Source: Bugula neritina (Eukaryota > Bryozoa > Gymnolaemata > Cheilostomatida > Bugulidae). From it: 27,099 bases of DNA. The stretch covers positions 1-27,099 of the forward strand of contig CAXIUT010000094.1 of NCBI GenBank assembly GCA_964035545.1, written 5' to 3'. Both the position numbers and the translations under genes were made by a program. How positions within the stretch are numbered: the stretch's first letter is position 1; every line of letters begins with the position of its first letter. Positions 1-8,944 of this stretch are shown here, in pieces. Below the pieces are notes generated by a model. It saw nothing but the letters and a program-made list of their open reading frames with translations, searched no databases and had not been told where the DNA came from.

Positions 1-69
1 CCCAACCCCAACCCCAACCCCAACCCCAACCCCAACCCCAACCCCAACCCCAACCCCAACCCCAACCCC
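1..69. repeat. Left macronuclear telomere, (CCCCAA)n
   Basis: Uninterrupted CCCCAA units fill the first 69 bases and stop at a G at position 70. The C-rich strand reads 5'->3' inward, as expected for a left chromosome end. The repeat is pure C4A2, without the C3A3 variants typical of Paramecium. The adjoining sequence is the 3' part of a minus-strand CAP-domain reading frame, so there is essentially no subtelomeric spacer. Confidence 0.98.
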
Positions 70-734
70 GACTTAAAGAAATATTTTATTTATTCTATAA
101 TTTTAAAGATTATATTTCAGAAGATTCGATACTTATATTTTAAGAAGTTTTCTTTTTCGGTTATTTTCTTATTTGTATTTTATTTTCAGTTATATTGAAC
201 ACTGTTAAAATTTTATCATTTTGAATTTCAGATTTACATCCGATATATTTATACTGAGGATTAAAGATAGCTTTTCGATGACCTCGATTACTTACTCCAT
301 CATCAATTATTAAACTTAAAATTGTCATTTAAGCATGATTTCTATCTTCTATATTAAAATCAACTCCTATGACTTCTGCATTCCACCCTTTTCTTTTCTA
401 CAATACCTAAGAATCCTAGAACTGAATGAACTATTATCTGAACCCTTATGTCCAAAAATATCATTTTTAACAAGATCTTCAACATGTTGTCTAGCTGATA
501 ACTGTAATCCTTAATGGACTTGAAATGGTTATAAAGTAATTTGTTAAGTTAAAATTGTCTAGTTTCTAACCATAGACTTTTGCCTTAGTTCGTAGCATGA
601 ACTATTTCTTCATTAATTTATATTTATTTTTAGTTGATAAAGCTTTCAAGCTGTTTATCTATGAGGTTGACATAGTATGCTGGATACTGACGAGCAATAT
701 TGATAAATTTTATCATTTAGAGGTGATCGAACAT
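70..734 (-). CDS. CAP/SCP-domain protein, reading frame open into the telomere
   Basis: Read with TAA/TAG = Glu from the ATG at 734. The N-terminus has a helix like the IN-AR-YP start of CAP proteins. It is followed by LQLSARQHVEDL, the core motif GHKGSDNSS with RILRYC, then LIIDDGVSNRGHRKAIFNP. These are hallmarks of the CAP (cysteine-rich secretory/antigen 5/PR-1) family, usually secreted. A 20-nt intron (367-386, GT...TAG) restores frame before the GVDFNIEDRNH segment. A second frame change near 560-600 needs either a roughly 26-nt intron (577-602) or a one-base error. After GCKSEIQNDKILTVFN the frame continues through Lys/Glu/Ser-rich sequence to base 70 with no TGA. The gene therefore has no visible stop before the telomere and may be truncated. 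No signal peptide is visible after the chosen ATG; upstream sequence is open and hydrophobic but lacks an ATG. Confidence 0.65.
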
Positions 735-904
735 GTGTATTTATCCTATAGAAGAAATTATAACTTTAGTATTAAGTATAGTTAATTATGAGATAAAACT
801 GAATTGATAGAGTAATAATGTCAAAATTGTTTTTTATAATATCATCTTAAATACAAAAGTAGTTTGAATAGGATAGGATGTAACAAAAATAACCTATTAA
901 TGGT
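735..904. promoter_or_regulatory. Intergenic spacer between divergent genes
   Basis: A short AT-rich spacer lies between the minus-strand CAP gene and the plus-strand coiled-coil gene and must hold both 5' regions. No promoter motif can be recognised. The minus frame of the CAP gene stays open for part of it, so its true start could lie further upstream. Confidence 0.3.
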
Positions 905-1350
905 ATGGCATATGACTAATTAAAAAAGTAGAAAGAATTTGCACTTAAAATAAGTACATTTTAATTAATAAAAGAGCAAACAGACTAAATCAAGATTCTT
1001 CTAAAAAAACTATCTATTCTCAAGTAAGGAGTTCTGATTGAACGTTCCAGAAAAAGTTAACTTGAACATTAGCTTTAAAACGTGAAAAAGAAAATAAGCA
1101 AATACTAAGAAGAAAACAGTTTGAAATAAAAGAAATATTAATCACTAAACACTTAAATTAAACAACTCAAAGATGATCTTATTGTTGAAAGAAATAAAAA
1201 ACATGTATTTTGATTTTAAATCAGAAATTCTACGAGGCTTATATCAACAAAGAAACTTAATTTTCGAATTAAACGCCTGAAAATCAAAACTAAGGTCTTG
1301 GTTTAGGTCTATTTGGATTCAGAAAGTTATTTTCTGGTGATAGTTCGTGA
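905..1350 (+). CDS. Small coiled-coil protein, 141 aa
   Basis: Exons 905-1204 and 1225-1350 are joined over a 20-nt intron (1205-1224, GTATTT...AAATCAG). Ignoring the intron gives an immediate TGA. The protein starts MAYDELKKEKEFALKIS and is almost continuous amphipathic heptads to about residue 100, rich in Glu, Lys and Leu. Many of the Glu codons are TAA or TAG. After the splice it carries FYEAYINKETEF, then a Gly-Leu-Phe-rich tail (GLGLGLFGFRKLF). No family is recognised with confidence. It could be a tether, a coiled-coil adaptor or a cytoskeletal component. The stop is a TGA, and the next gene begins 21 bases later on the same strand. Confidence 0.75.
1205..1224 (+). other. 20-nt spliceosomal intron
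   Basis: GTATTT...TCAG lies between His-100 and the following Lys of the coiled-coil gene. Its removal keeps a long Glu-coded frame open, and retention gives TGA. It is one of twelve introns of exactly 20 nt in this window. Confidence 0.8.
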
Positions 1351-1371
1351 TTATTCTTTTATAATATTATC

Positions 1372-1949
1372 ATGAAGAAGATATTTATACTTCTAGTTCT
1401 TATACTAATAGCAACAAAAGTAAAAACATAATAAACAATCGAAAACTAGGTTGATTAAACTAGTTAGTTTTATGAAAAAATAAGAACTTGTTGTGTATTA
1501 ATATACAAACAATACTAGGAGGATTACAAAGACACGTATGAAAAAACTTTTTCTTAAAAATTTAGTTAAAACCCATCTAAATATAGAAACAGATTAATAG
1601 TTAAGGCTGTTTAATAATGTGAAGCATAGTACAATACTTCTGAGGTAAAAGATAAATATTTTAGTTCGTAGAGAAATGTGAGACAAATAGAGAATAATAT
1701 TTGCAAAATATGGTCGCAAAAATATAAATTTTTGAAATATCTATTTAATATAAATTATCAGACGATCAGAAATAGATTTTGAAGATATTGGATATTTAAA
1801 ATGGAATTATTTTGTTTGGATATAATCTTAAAAAATTACCTAAATCAGCTAAAGTATATTATCTTATTTTCTATACTCTGATCATAGCTTTTGCCTTGTA
1901 TTCAGGTTTAAAAGAAGTAAAACCTGCTCCTGCAGCTAAATAAGATTGA
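1372..1949 (+). CDS. Secretory-pathway single-pass membrane protein, 185 aa
   Basis: The start MKKIFILLVLILIATKVKT is a clear signal peptide. A 20-nt intron (1645-1664, GTAAAA...TTTTAG) joins the exons and puts FVEKCETNREEYLQN in frame. The ectodomain is about 110 residues with a CC pair (RTCCVLIYKQYEEDY), further single cysteines (VEECEAEYN, EKCETN) and mostly helical, charged sequence. Near the C-terminus there is a hydrophobic helix (YYLIFYTLIIAFALYSG) followed by KEVKPAPAAKED. This fits a type I membrane protein with a short cytosolic tail. No family is recognised. The organisation (signal peptide, Cys-containing helical ectodomain, TM) is common in ciliate surface or organelle proteins, but function cannot be assigned. 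Confidence 0.75.
1645..1664 (+). other. 20-nt spliceosomal intron
   Basis: GTAAAA...TTTTAG follows a GAG codon of the signal-peptide gene. The frame upstream would hit TGA later, whereas the spliced frame runs to a C-terminal TM segment and stop. Confidence 0.8.
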
Positions 1950-2048
1950 TTTCATTTAATTATAGTCAAATTTTGTAATATTAGAATAAAAATATTAAAA
2001 CTATCAGATTCTACTTGATGTCACTAGATAAAGTCATACTTCCGCAAG

Positions 2049-2974
2049 ATGAACTTATCGTCAACCAGGCTCTAGTGCCGTAGAATTTCAAAAAATCTTT
2101 GGAATCTAAAACCTTATTGTTTTAACTTTATTATTTAGAGGTTTTTTATAGGAAAATACGGTTCGTAAGAGATACGATCAGAGGTCAGAATGGGATTAAA
2201 AAAAGAGATGGCATGAATATTCTTAAAAGCAGAAATAAAGACATTTGAATGAGATGTATTTAAAGCAGCAAATTAAAGAAAATACGAAAAATGAATACAT
2301 TCAAGTGTACGATAAAATGATAAATGATCGGAAAGAAAAGGAAATCTAGTAAAAATAAAAAAGATTATGGTTATAAAGAAAATTATTAAATGATGGAAGT
2401 TGGCTTCCAGATATGCACGAACAAAAATAGATTTAAAAACAAAAGAAGTAAACTTTTATTGATTTAGAGTACAATATAGCAGATAACTTGAAAAATGTCT
2501 TAAACAATAAGAAAACAAAAGGCTTGAGGAAGCAATGAGAAGAAAAGAACTATATTAAAAGGCTAAGAATTCAATAGAGGAAATAACTAGTTAAAAATAG
2601 CAACAATTGATAAAAATGGAAAAGGTATATTTATACTTATTTAGAGGAATCCTTATTTGAAGAAAAGAGGAGTGAAATAAACTTTATCATGGAGTCAAGG
2701 TAATGAAGAGCACTAAGAAAGTTATAAAAATACACTAACTCCACGATTTGATCATATGATCAAAATTGAAAATCAAAAATATTTTGATAAGAATCGTCAG
2801 GTTCAAGAATACAAATCCTAAAACTAAAAAAAATATTTTTAAAGACAAAATCCATAGAGATATAGTTCAACTTTGAATCATGAGAGTCCTTCTCCTTATA
2901 ACCCGATAACAAACCCTATTCCGTATAATTATCGTAATCCAAATGTGCTAAGATCAATCTCAAGATTGAATTGA
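2049..2974 (+). CDS. Long coiled-coil protein of unknown function, about 290 aa
   Basis: The body is certain but the start is not. The continuous frame from about 2076 reads AVEFQKIFGIENLIVLTLLF, then RKRYDQRSEWDEKKRWHEY, a strongly charged helix with many Glu codons written TAA/TAG. Two 20-nt introns (2448-2467 and 2625-2644) join it to ELEKCLKQEENKRLEEAMRR and to a Pro/Asn/Tyr-rich tail ending LRSISRLN. The first ATG that can be linked is at 2049, via a putative 16-nt intron (2060-2075); an alternative start is the ATG at 2018. Neither is proven and a base error is possible. The LNDGSWLPDMHE patch in the middle interrupts the heptads and may be a conserved motif. A cytoskeletal or ciliary role is only a guess. 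The Rab gene starts 26 bp downstream. Confidence 0.65.
2448..2467 (+). other. 20-nt spliceosomal intron
   Basis: GTAAAC...ATTTAG. Splicing turns the frame into VQYSRELEKCLKQEE, whereas the unspliced frame ends at a TGA some 70 bases on. Confidence 0.75.
2625..2644 (+). other. 20-nt spliceosomal intron
   Basis: GTATAT...TTTAG follows the codons for MEK in the coiled-coil gene. Retention gives TGA within 10 codons, and removal opens the frame to the end of the gene. Confidence 0.8.
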
Positions 2975-3000
2975 TTTTTATAATAATTTCTATTGATTTG

Positions 3001-3752
3001 ATGAATAATTCAGTCAGCACAGTAACAGGTAAAATTAAAGTGAAAGTGGTTTTCTTAGGTAATCAAAGTGTTGGAAAATCAAGCATTATTGATAAATATG
3101 TTAATGATCGCTTCGAATAAACTGCACATGTACCAATATTGTTAATTAGCCTACAGTTGGAATAGACTTTCTGGCTAAAAATATTCTTTACAAAGCTAAA
3201 AACTATCGATTTCAGCTCTGGGATACGGCAGGGCAGTAGAGATTTAAATCTTTGATACCAGGTTACTTGAGAGATGCTCATTGTGCATTAATTATATTTG
3301 ATGTAAGTAGCAAGTCATCTCTAAATAGTGTTGAGAACTGGCTTAATTTGTATAATGAAAATAAGACAGGTGAAGGATTTACTTTACTGATAGGTAATAA
3401 AGTTGATTTAAAGGATATGAGAGAAGTGACTTCGTAGGAGGGAAAGCAAAAAGCTTAAGAACTAGGTGTGATATATTATGAGGTGAGTGCTAAAACGGGA
3501 TAGAATTTATAAGAATTGTTTAGTAATATTGTATAAATTTGTAGTGAAAAGTCACTTGAAGGAGCAAACTTTTCAATTAAAAATAATAAGTCTTTTATAG
3601 CGAATGGAAATGAGATAATTAAGGAAGATGATAATTAAGGTAAAGTAGAAGAAGAAAATAAAAATAAATAAAATAAAGATAAAGAAAAGGATAGTAAATT
3701 AGTTCTTAAGAATTAGAAAAAATAAGGCAAGGATAATAAAAAGTGCTGTTGA
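3001..3752 (+). CDS. Rab-family small GTPase, Rab6-like
   Basis: A GTP-binding membrane-traffic switch of 243 aa, encoded by two exons around a 20-nt intron (3130-3149). The P-loop GNQSVGKS is at residues 20-27, followed by the switch I region HPTVGIDFLAKN, WDTAGQERF (67-75), NKVD and EVSAKTGENLEELF. The protein ends in KKCC, a double-cysteine prenylation site. SLIPGYLRDAH after WDTAGQERF resembles Rab6 (SLIPSYIRDS), so a Golgi/retrograde traffic role is likely. An unusual Lys/Asn/Glu-rich hypervariable tail of about 50 residues precedes the CC. The conserved Glu-73 in WDTAGQERF is encoded by TAG (3237-3239), and the Glu pair in ENLEEL uses TAG and TAA. Both are direct evidence for TAA/TAG = Glu. 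The Rab identity is near certain; the Rab6 subfamily assignment is moderate. Confidence 0.95.
3130..3149 (+). other. 20-nt spliceosomal intron in the Rab gene
   Basis: GTACCA...AATTAG splits the switch I region. Excision gives the expected T-x-x-PTVGIDF continuity found in Rab proteins, so homology fixes both splice sites. Confidence 0.92.
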
Positions 3753-3875
3753 TATTAAATATTTTCATAATGAGTAATAATTAAACTAATATAAATTTTG
3801 TTAATTTCTGATAAATAATTCTTACTTACCCGCTCATATCCAAAATATATTTGATCATAATCAAATAAAAAATAA

Positions 3876-4808
3876 ATGTGCGGTCGCATTTTCCAAACTC
3901 TGCCTCTTGCCCGTTTGCTCCAGATAGCAAAAACTAAAAACTGTTCAAATGGCGAACTACATACTTCATCTTATAATGTTTGCCCTACAACATATATTCC
4001 CTGTATCAAAGCCAATCGTTTTTATATTGAAGAAAAAGGATAAGATCAAATTTAGAATGAAGATATGGAGAATGAGGATTGTAGAGAATTGGCCTATATG
4101 AAATGGGGAGCTCATACTAAATATAATATGGTTATCAATGGAAGAGTTTAAGAACTTTTAGATAAAAGAATGTTTGCTAGTATCATTTAAAATAGATGTG
4201 TTGTTATTATGGAAGGATATTTTTAGTGGAATTAAAAAAAAGAACCTTTTAGTCTTAAACCTAAAGATGGAGATCATTTTCTTGTAGCTGGTCTCTATAC
4301 TCCTGAAAATTAAATAGTTATCTTGACTAAAGACGCTACACCTTAACTAGCTAAAGTTCATAGCAGAATGCCAGTGATCCTATCTCATGAATAAGTCAAT
4401 TTATGGATGAATCCTAAAAATACTCGTGATATTAAAAAAGTTATTCATCATTCTTTGCTTAACAAGGATAAACAAGTCTGGAAAAATGTAGGAATAGCTA
4501 AAATAGCTCCTTATGTAAGCGATAAAAGTCAAAAATCTGTTAAATGTTTGATGACTTTTGAAGATTATAAAAAATAACTCGACAAAACTGGATTAATGAA
4601 GTACTGGAAGAAAGCTCCTGTAGTCGAGGCAATTCAAAGACCTAATGAAGCAGATCCAGATTAATAGAGTTCAAATAAAAATCTTAAAAAGCTAAATATT
4701 GATGAGATAGAAAGAGATAGGTAAGCCAAAAAAGAAAATTCTTAAAAAATAATTGGATAAGAAAATATTGAATTAGAATAAAAAAAATAGATGAAATAAT
4801 AATAATGA
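3876..4808 (+). CDS. HMCES: SRAP-domain protein (HMCES/YedK family)
   Basis: Shields abasic sites in single-stranded DNA by forming a thiazolidine DNA-protein crosslink through Cys-2. The 310-aa, intronless frame starts MCGRIF, so Cys-2 is exposed after Met removal, as in the family. It then shows YNVCPTTYIPC, KWGAHTKYNMVINGRVEE (like the family WG...NARxE), GYFEW with the catalytic Glu at residue 117, and KVHSRMPVIL with the catalytic His at 162. The catalytic Glu codon is TAG (4224-4226), and the Glu of the NGRVEE motif is TAA. The order and spacing match HMCES (Glu127/His210) and YedK (Glu105/His160). The last 70 residues form a Glu/Lys-rich tail not needed for the core fold. The start is unambiguous because Cys must be residue 2. 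Expected in the nucleus at replication forks. Confidence 0.93.
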
Positions 4809-5073
4809 TCTGTTTGACATTCTTTTGTTATATTTAATTTTTTTTTTTCCTATTTTCGATGTAGTTGCAACAAAAGAAAATGAGTTATTAAACAATATAA
4901 GTGAAAAATACAATATTTATCTATGTTTCTAATAGTTAAACAAGATACCATTTTTCGATAAATAAAAATATGTAAATGATAATGATGATTATCTTGAATA
5001 TTATTTTGAAGATAGATATGACATAAACATGAAAAGTTAATATATTTTTATATCAATAAAGAAAAATAAATGA
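4805..5073 (+). CDS. Short ORF, possible small secreted protein (uncertain)
   Basis: From 4867 to the TGA at 5071 the frame reads ATKENELLNNISEKYNIYL, then FEELNKIPFFDKEKYVNDND and ends SEYIFISIKKNK. This is protein-like composition with Glu codons written TAA/TAG. The ATG at 4805 overlaps the SRAP stop (ATGA) and gives a hydrophobic start MICLTFF. Joining the two needs either a 38-nt intron (4827-4864, GTTATA...GATGTAG) or a one-base correction in the run of T at 4838-4848. An undivided hydrophobic stretch in the second frame (LLLYLIFFFPIFDVVA) would make a plausible signal peptide. No family is recognised. It may be a real small gene or chance open sequence in the 3' flank of HMCES. Confidence 0.35.
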
Positions 5074-5824
5074 ATATCCTTTCTTTTTAGATCTTATTCT
5101 TTTAATATTTTTTTTATCAATGCATCAAAATGTAATTCCTTGAAAAAAAAAAAAGTAAAGTAAAATATTTAAAAAATATTTAAAATAACAAATATTTTTA
5201 TGATTATTTTTATGATTATTTTCGATAGTTTTTTATCATACATCTTTTAAATGTTGAGAAATAAAAAAAGCTTTATTTGTCAAATAAATGTAAAAATAAG
5301 CATTTAAGATGGTAATAATTAATTTATTTTCTATTGATAAATACTTTGGTGTTTTAAATTTGATATTCTCTTATTATTATAAACAGTTTTTATTTGAATG
5401 AAGTTGATATCAAGGATTTAATATCACTCATATAAAATTACTAAAAATATTTTGCTAAAAACAGTGTAGAAAATCTTCGATAGTTATGAATACAAAGTGT
5501 TTAGACTGACAAAGTCGTATATAGAATATTAAGGATTTTTTTTTTATATTAGTTTAAGTTATTGGAACAATAAAATAAAATTCCTTCTTAAACTTTAAAA
5601 AATTCTTTTGCAAAGTCATACTTTTTGGTTATTCTATGCACTCATCATAAAGATTGAACTATTCTGCTTATTATAAGTTACTATATGGCAAATGTTAATA
5701 TGAGAAAGAATTCTATGTTTAAAATCAATCAATAATATCACTTAAATATTGGTAAAATTAAAGGTAAAAAAGACTATAAATATCATTTTCAAATTGAAGA
5801 TTGATTCTCTTTATTGTAACAGAA
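5074..5824. other. AT-rich intergenic region without a recognisable gene
   Basis: About 750 bases of very AT-rich sequence with frequent TGA in all plus frames and no convincing minus frame. It holds homopolymer runs (A12 near 5143, T10 near 5532) and a short direct duplication of TTTTTATGATTA around 5198-5222. It is probably the 3' flank of the upstream gene and the promoter of the next. No terminator or promoter motif could be recognised. Confidence 0.5.
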
Positions 5825-6502
5825 ATGATTAATAAGTTTAGTGTTCTTTACATGTTATATGATTATAATTATTATTTAAAACCTAAGCTCATGAATTTCA
5901 TCACTGTGGCCCAATATATCTATTATGATAACATTTTAGTCCCACAAATGAATAACTCAAGAACTTCCTCTATCATTTAATGTAAAATCATCTAATATTA
6001 TAGATATGGGAAAAGCTCTTCGAATCAGTCTCTAAAAATACCAAAATGAATTAATTCTTATTAAAAATGACAAAAAAGAAGAAAGTATACCTAAGTAGAG
6101 AGTTTCTGAACTTTAGAAAGAAAAAATACTCTAATAAAGCCCTAAGTAAGAATAAAAGAACAATAAATACAAAAAAAAAATTGAAAAGATAGCAACTTCG
6201 AAGTTCTTTTAGATAAAGTCGAAAAAGAAGTCCAAAAAGTCACCAAAATTCTTACCCAATAAGTCATTGAAGATTTCGAACTCATTAAAGCATCAACAAA
6301 AAAATATCAATAGAAATAGTTCTTCAAGGTTTTATAGAATCAAAAAAGATATAAATCGGTCTAGAAGGTCTGGTTTTCATTTAAAAAGACCGGCTGTAAG
6401 TCTTATATCAACTGCTATTTGTCCTTCTTTATAGATTAAAAAAGAAGTTTTAATAGAAAAGAAGGAGAACTTGTTCAGCCGAAGGGTATTTAACTGGAAT
6501 GA
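5825..6502 (+). CDS. Charged, partly coiled-coil protein of unknown function (gene model uncertain)
   Basis: The frame starts MINKFSVLYMLYDYNYYLK (ATGs at 5852 and 5891 are alternatives). A 22-nt intron (5982-6003, GTAAAA...TATAG) joins it to YMGKALRISLEKYQNELIL and a Lys/Glu-rich stretch. Around 6146-6192 the frame must change to reach NFEVLLDKVEKEVQKVTKIL, clearly coding heptad sequence. A 47-nt intron (GTAAGA...GATAG) fits, as does a one-base slip in the A10 run at 6171-6180. The chosen frame ends at the TGA at 6500-6502. Two other frames stay open to 6554 and 6594, so the 3' end is uncertain. No conserved domain is recognised. Confidence 0.5.
5982..6003 (+). other. 22-nt spliceosomal intron
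   Basis: GTAAAA...ATTATAG. Without splicing the upstream frame ends at a TGA shortly downstream; with it, YMGKALRISLEKYQNEL follows in frame. It is close in size to the 20-nt class. Confidence 0.6.
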
Positions 6503-6753
6503 AAAGGTCATAAAAATCAAAGACAAGCGTGAAATAAAGATGCTAAAGTCTTGAGTTTTAGGAGATTGATCTAATTTATGATTTTGATAAATGATTACGA
6601 TTATTATTGCGTCAAATAAAATATCATAAAAATAAATAGTAGAGGTAAATAAACATGAGAGAATCAAGAAATAACCTTTTATTGAATAAACATCTTCTTT
6701 GTTATTAATTATTATTGATTAAACTCTTTTTAGGATAATGATGCTTTCTTTTT

Positions 6754-7245
6754 TCAACTTTGAAAATAATCAAAGCAAAAACAAACTTTTGTTGATGGTT
6801 TTACATTATTTGTCTTTTTAAGAGATATCTAACAAGGATAGCAGTGTTCTATCAGCTTAATAGTTTTATTTCTGAAAAAGTAGAACTAAAAAATATCTAC
6901 CACTTTTAAATTTATAAACTCTCCAACAACATACTTATTCTGAAAACAGAAAAATATAGGAATAGTAAAACTATTCTCTAACGACTTAATATTGATGTAA
7001 TTATATATATTTTGATTTAAAGACCTTGCTAAAATCCGAACTATCGATATTATAGACTGAAAAAATCAAAAATAATTCAAATTTAATATCAATAGATAGG
7101 CATCTTGAGGAACCTTCATTCAATCGGTAGAGCATATACGAATCACAGCCAAAAGGCCTCTAAATACTTTCCTTGTTTATGTTTTGAATATTTAAATCAT
7201 CAACTTATAATTTATCAACATTATAACATAACTCTTATATAATTA
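6754..7245 (-). other. Open minus-strand stretch downstream of the 7246-8813 gene, status unknown
   Basis: A minus-strand frame without TGA runs from about 7240 down to a TGA at 6756-6754, about 160 codons. It includes VDKLEVDDLNIQNINKES, DSYMLYRLNEGSSRC and a short hydrophobic FELFLIF. It is offset (+2) from the frame of the neighbouring gene, which stops at 7246. It has no ATG near its start, and no clean 20-nt intron links the two. It could be the C-terminal exon of that gene, a separate exon, or chance open sequence. The interval 6503-6753 shows no gene. Confidence 0.3.
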
Positions 7246-8813
7246 TCACTAATTAAAATATTACCTTTTGATTTTATCAATCAAAGATCTCGATATCTCT
7301 TTCATAAGATTCAAATGTAGTTCATAGCTGTCGCTCAGGCTATCAATATCATATATTTTATAAACATTTTAGTTTTATTCCAGCTTCTTAGTGGTTGGCA
7401 GCTGTGATTGCTGCATATAACTCTTCTTAAAATATACTACCTTATGCTCTTAGAACATATTCAAATTTTTACTACTGCTCAGCTTATGTTTAGATATCAA
7501 AATGTAAATACTGTTCTCATAACCTTTACAGTTTTCAGCACATACACGAGTTATCGAATATATTGGATTATATCCTTTAGATGATGACTTTGATTCACTT
7601 TTCTATTTCTTTTCTTCTTTTTTATCATCTTCAGAAGAAGTTCTTTTGGTTGCATGTTTTAAATAAATTGTATAGAATTCTTCATATAAGTGATCGTTTT
7701 TTATTTTACCATCAATAATGGTCTTGTAGTATGAATATTGTTTACCTGATGATGTTGAATCGATGTTCTAAAAGATAAAAAAAATATCACTTTTTATATA
7801 ATTTCTTAAAGTTTCATTAGATATCACTAATTCATTCTCTTCTTCAGTTGATACTGTAGCATTTTTTGTTAGTATCACATTTACATACTTCTTTGAGTCA
7901 TCTCTTTCATCTTTAACTATAGAGTAGGTTTATAATTTTTTATTATAGATTATGTTTAGTTTAGCATGAGCGACTCCTCTGACTATTTTTTATTTTATTT
8001 TGTCAGATTCCTCAAAAAGAACTAAACTTTCACCTATTTATGGTCTTTTGTAACAGTAAATAGGTAATAATTTGTAAAGAGCTGATAAAGAATTAGTTTA
8101 ATGTAGATAATTACCCAAAATAACAGGTAAAATAAAATTATTTATATACTTTTGATCTAAGCCAAGTCCTTAACTAAAATAAGTCAATCCTTATTCTTAA
8201 ATTTACCCAGGAAATGTATTTTTAACCAATCTACCGATAGATAAATGTTCCAAATTATACTTATAGATAGACGATGACTGTTTTGTGTTTTATGCAAACT
8301 TTTTAAAGAAGTCTTGAGCTGCATAGTTAGATAGCCCATAATTATATACAGAATTTAAAAAAGAAGTTTCTATTGAATATATATTGAACTCATTTTTATC
8401 ACTATTGATGGACATTTATCCAAAATATATCCCATATTCTTTGATATAATACTGCAAATTAGTATCATCTAGAAATTTCATCCATTCTTTCTAAACTCCA
8501 CAAAAACTAATCATCTTTTTTTACAACTAATCTCTCTAATCTTCAACAACTACTCCTTGAGGAGGTAATATCAAAGTGATGTTAAAATTAAGAACCTTTT
8601 CACGGTACATTGATTACTATTTTAACTGTTTATCTAGATACGATGTCAATAGGTATGCGTCAATTGAGTCTCCATAGATAACTATATTGTACGTGTAAAT
8701 ATCAGGTTTGTTTATTTTGCTATATTATGAGATAGATACAAGTAGAGGAGAAGAGGAAGGCCGATTGCTATTATACAGAATGTTATGAGGTAGTATTCGT
8801 CTATTATTTTCAT
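7246..8813 (-). CDS. N-terminally anchored membrane protein, possibly PIG-S-like
   Basis: Starts MKIIDEYYLITFCIIAIG with a transmembrane helix running into GLPLLLYFKINKPDIYTYNI. A 20-nt intron (8720-8739) lies within this stretch and its removal is required. The order TM helix - GLPL(x)-charged/aromatic - Y resembles the N-terminus of PIG-S, a GPI-transamidase subunit of the ER (human GLPLWWKTTE). The remaining 470 residues read as a large soluble, probably lumenal region with many Asn, Tyr and Ser and a Lys/Glu/Ser-rich insert (SEDDKKEEKKEKSESKSSSK). The total of 515 aa is near the PIG-S length. However, the expected C-terminal TM helix is missing before the TGA at 7248-7246, and the mid-protein PIG-S motifs were not recognised. 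The membrane-protein call is fairly sure; PIG-S is tentative. The promoter is shared with the divergent gene at 8945. Confidence 0.6.
8720..8739 (-). other. 20-nt spliceosomal intron
   Basis: On the minus strand GTATCT...ATATAG, 8739 down to 8720. It joins the TM-containing first exon (...GLPLLLY) to FKINKPDIYTYN; the unspliced frame reaches TGA about 25 codons later. Confidence 0.82.
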
Positions 8814-8944
8814 TTTTGATATCTAATTATTGTGAAATGGATATGAAGATGATTTTAGTTAGAATATATAGAATAGTAACTAAAGTTATGATTATTTGTT
8901 TGATTGATAAAGAATTTGTTAAATAATTTTCTTATTAATAAAAT

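Noticed and set aside
70-734. CAP gene as a multiply frameshifted pseudogene
   Set aside because: One of the two frame changes is a clean 20-nt intron (367-386); only the 5' one and the missing stop remain unexplained, so it is kept as a gene with a doubtful end.
2458-2490. A 14-nt or 11-nt intron, or a frameshift, in the long coiled-coil gene
   Set aside because: A standard 20-nt intron at 2448-2467 explains the frame change and gives a good heptad sequence.
5198-5222. TTTTTATGATTA direct duplication
   Set aside because: Two copies in very AT-rich spacer are within what low-complexity sequence produces; no function is supported.
6377-6667. Minus-strand ORF of 96 codons
   Set aside because: Antisense to the charged plus-strand gene ending near 6502; its hydrophobic, low-complexity translation is that of a complement of Lys-rich code.
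7100-7150. tRNA-like string CAATCGGTAGAGCAT resembling a D-arm
   Set aside because: No matching acceptor stem, anticodon arm or T-arm (GGTTCGA) follows, and the D-stem partner is missing.
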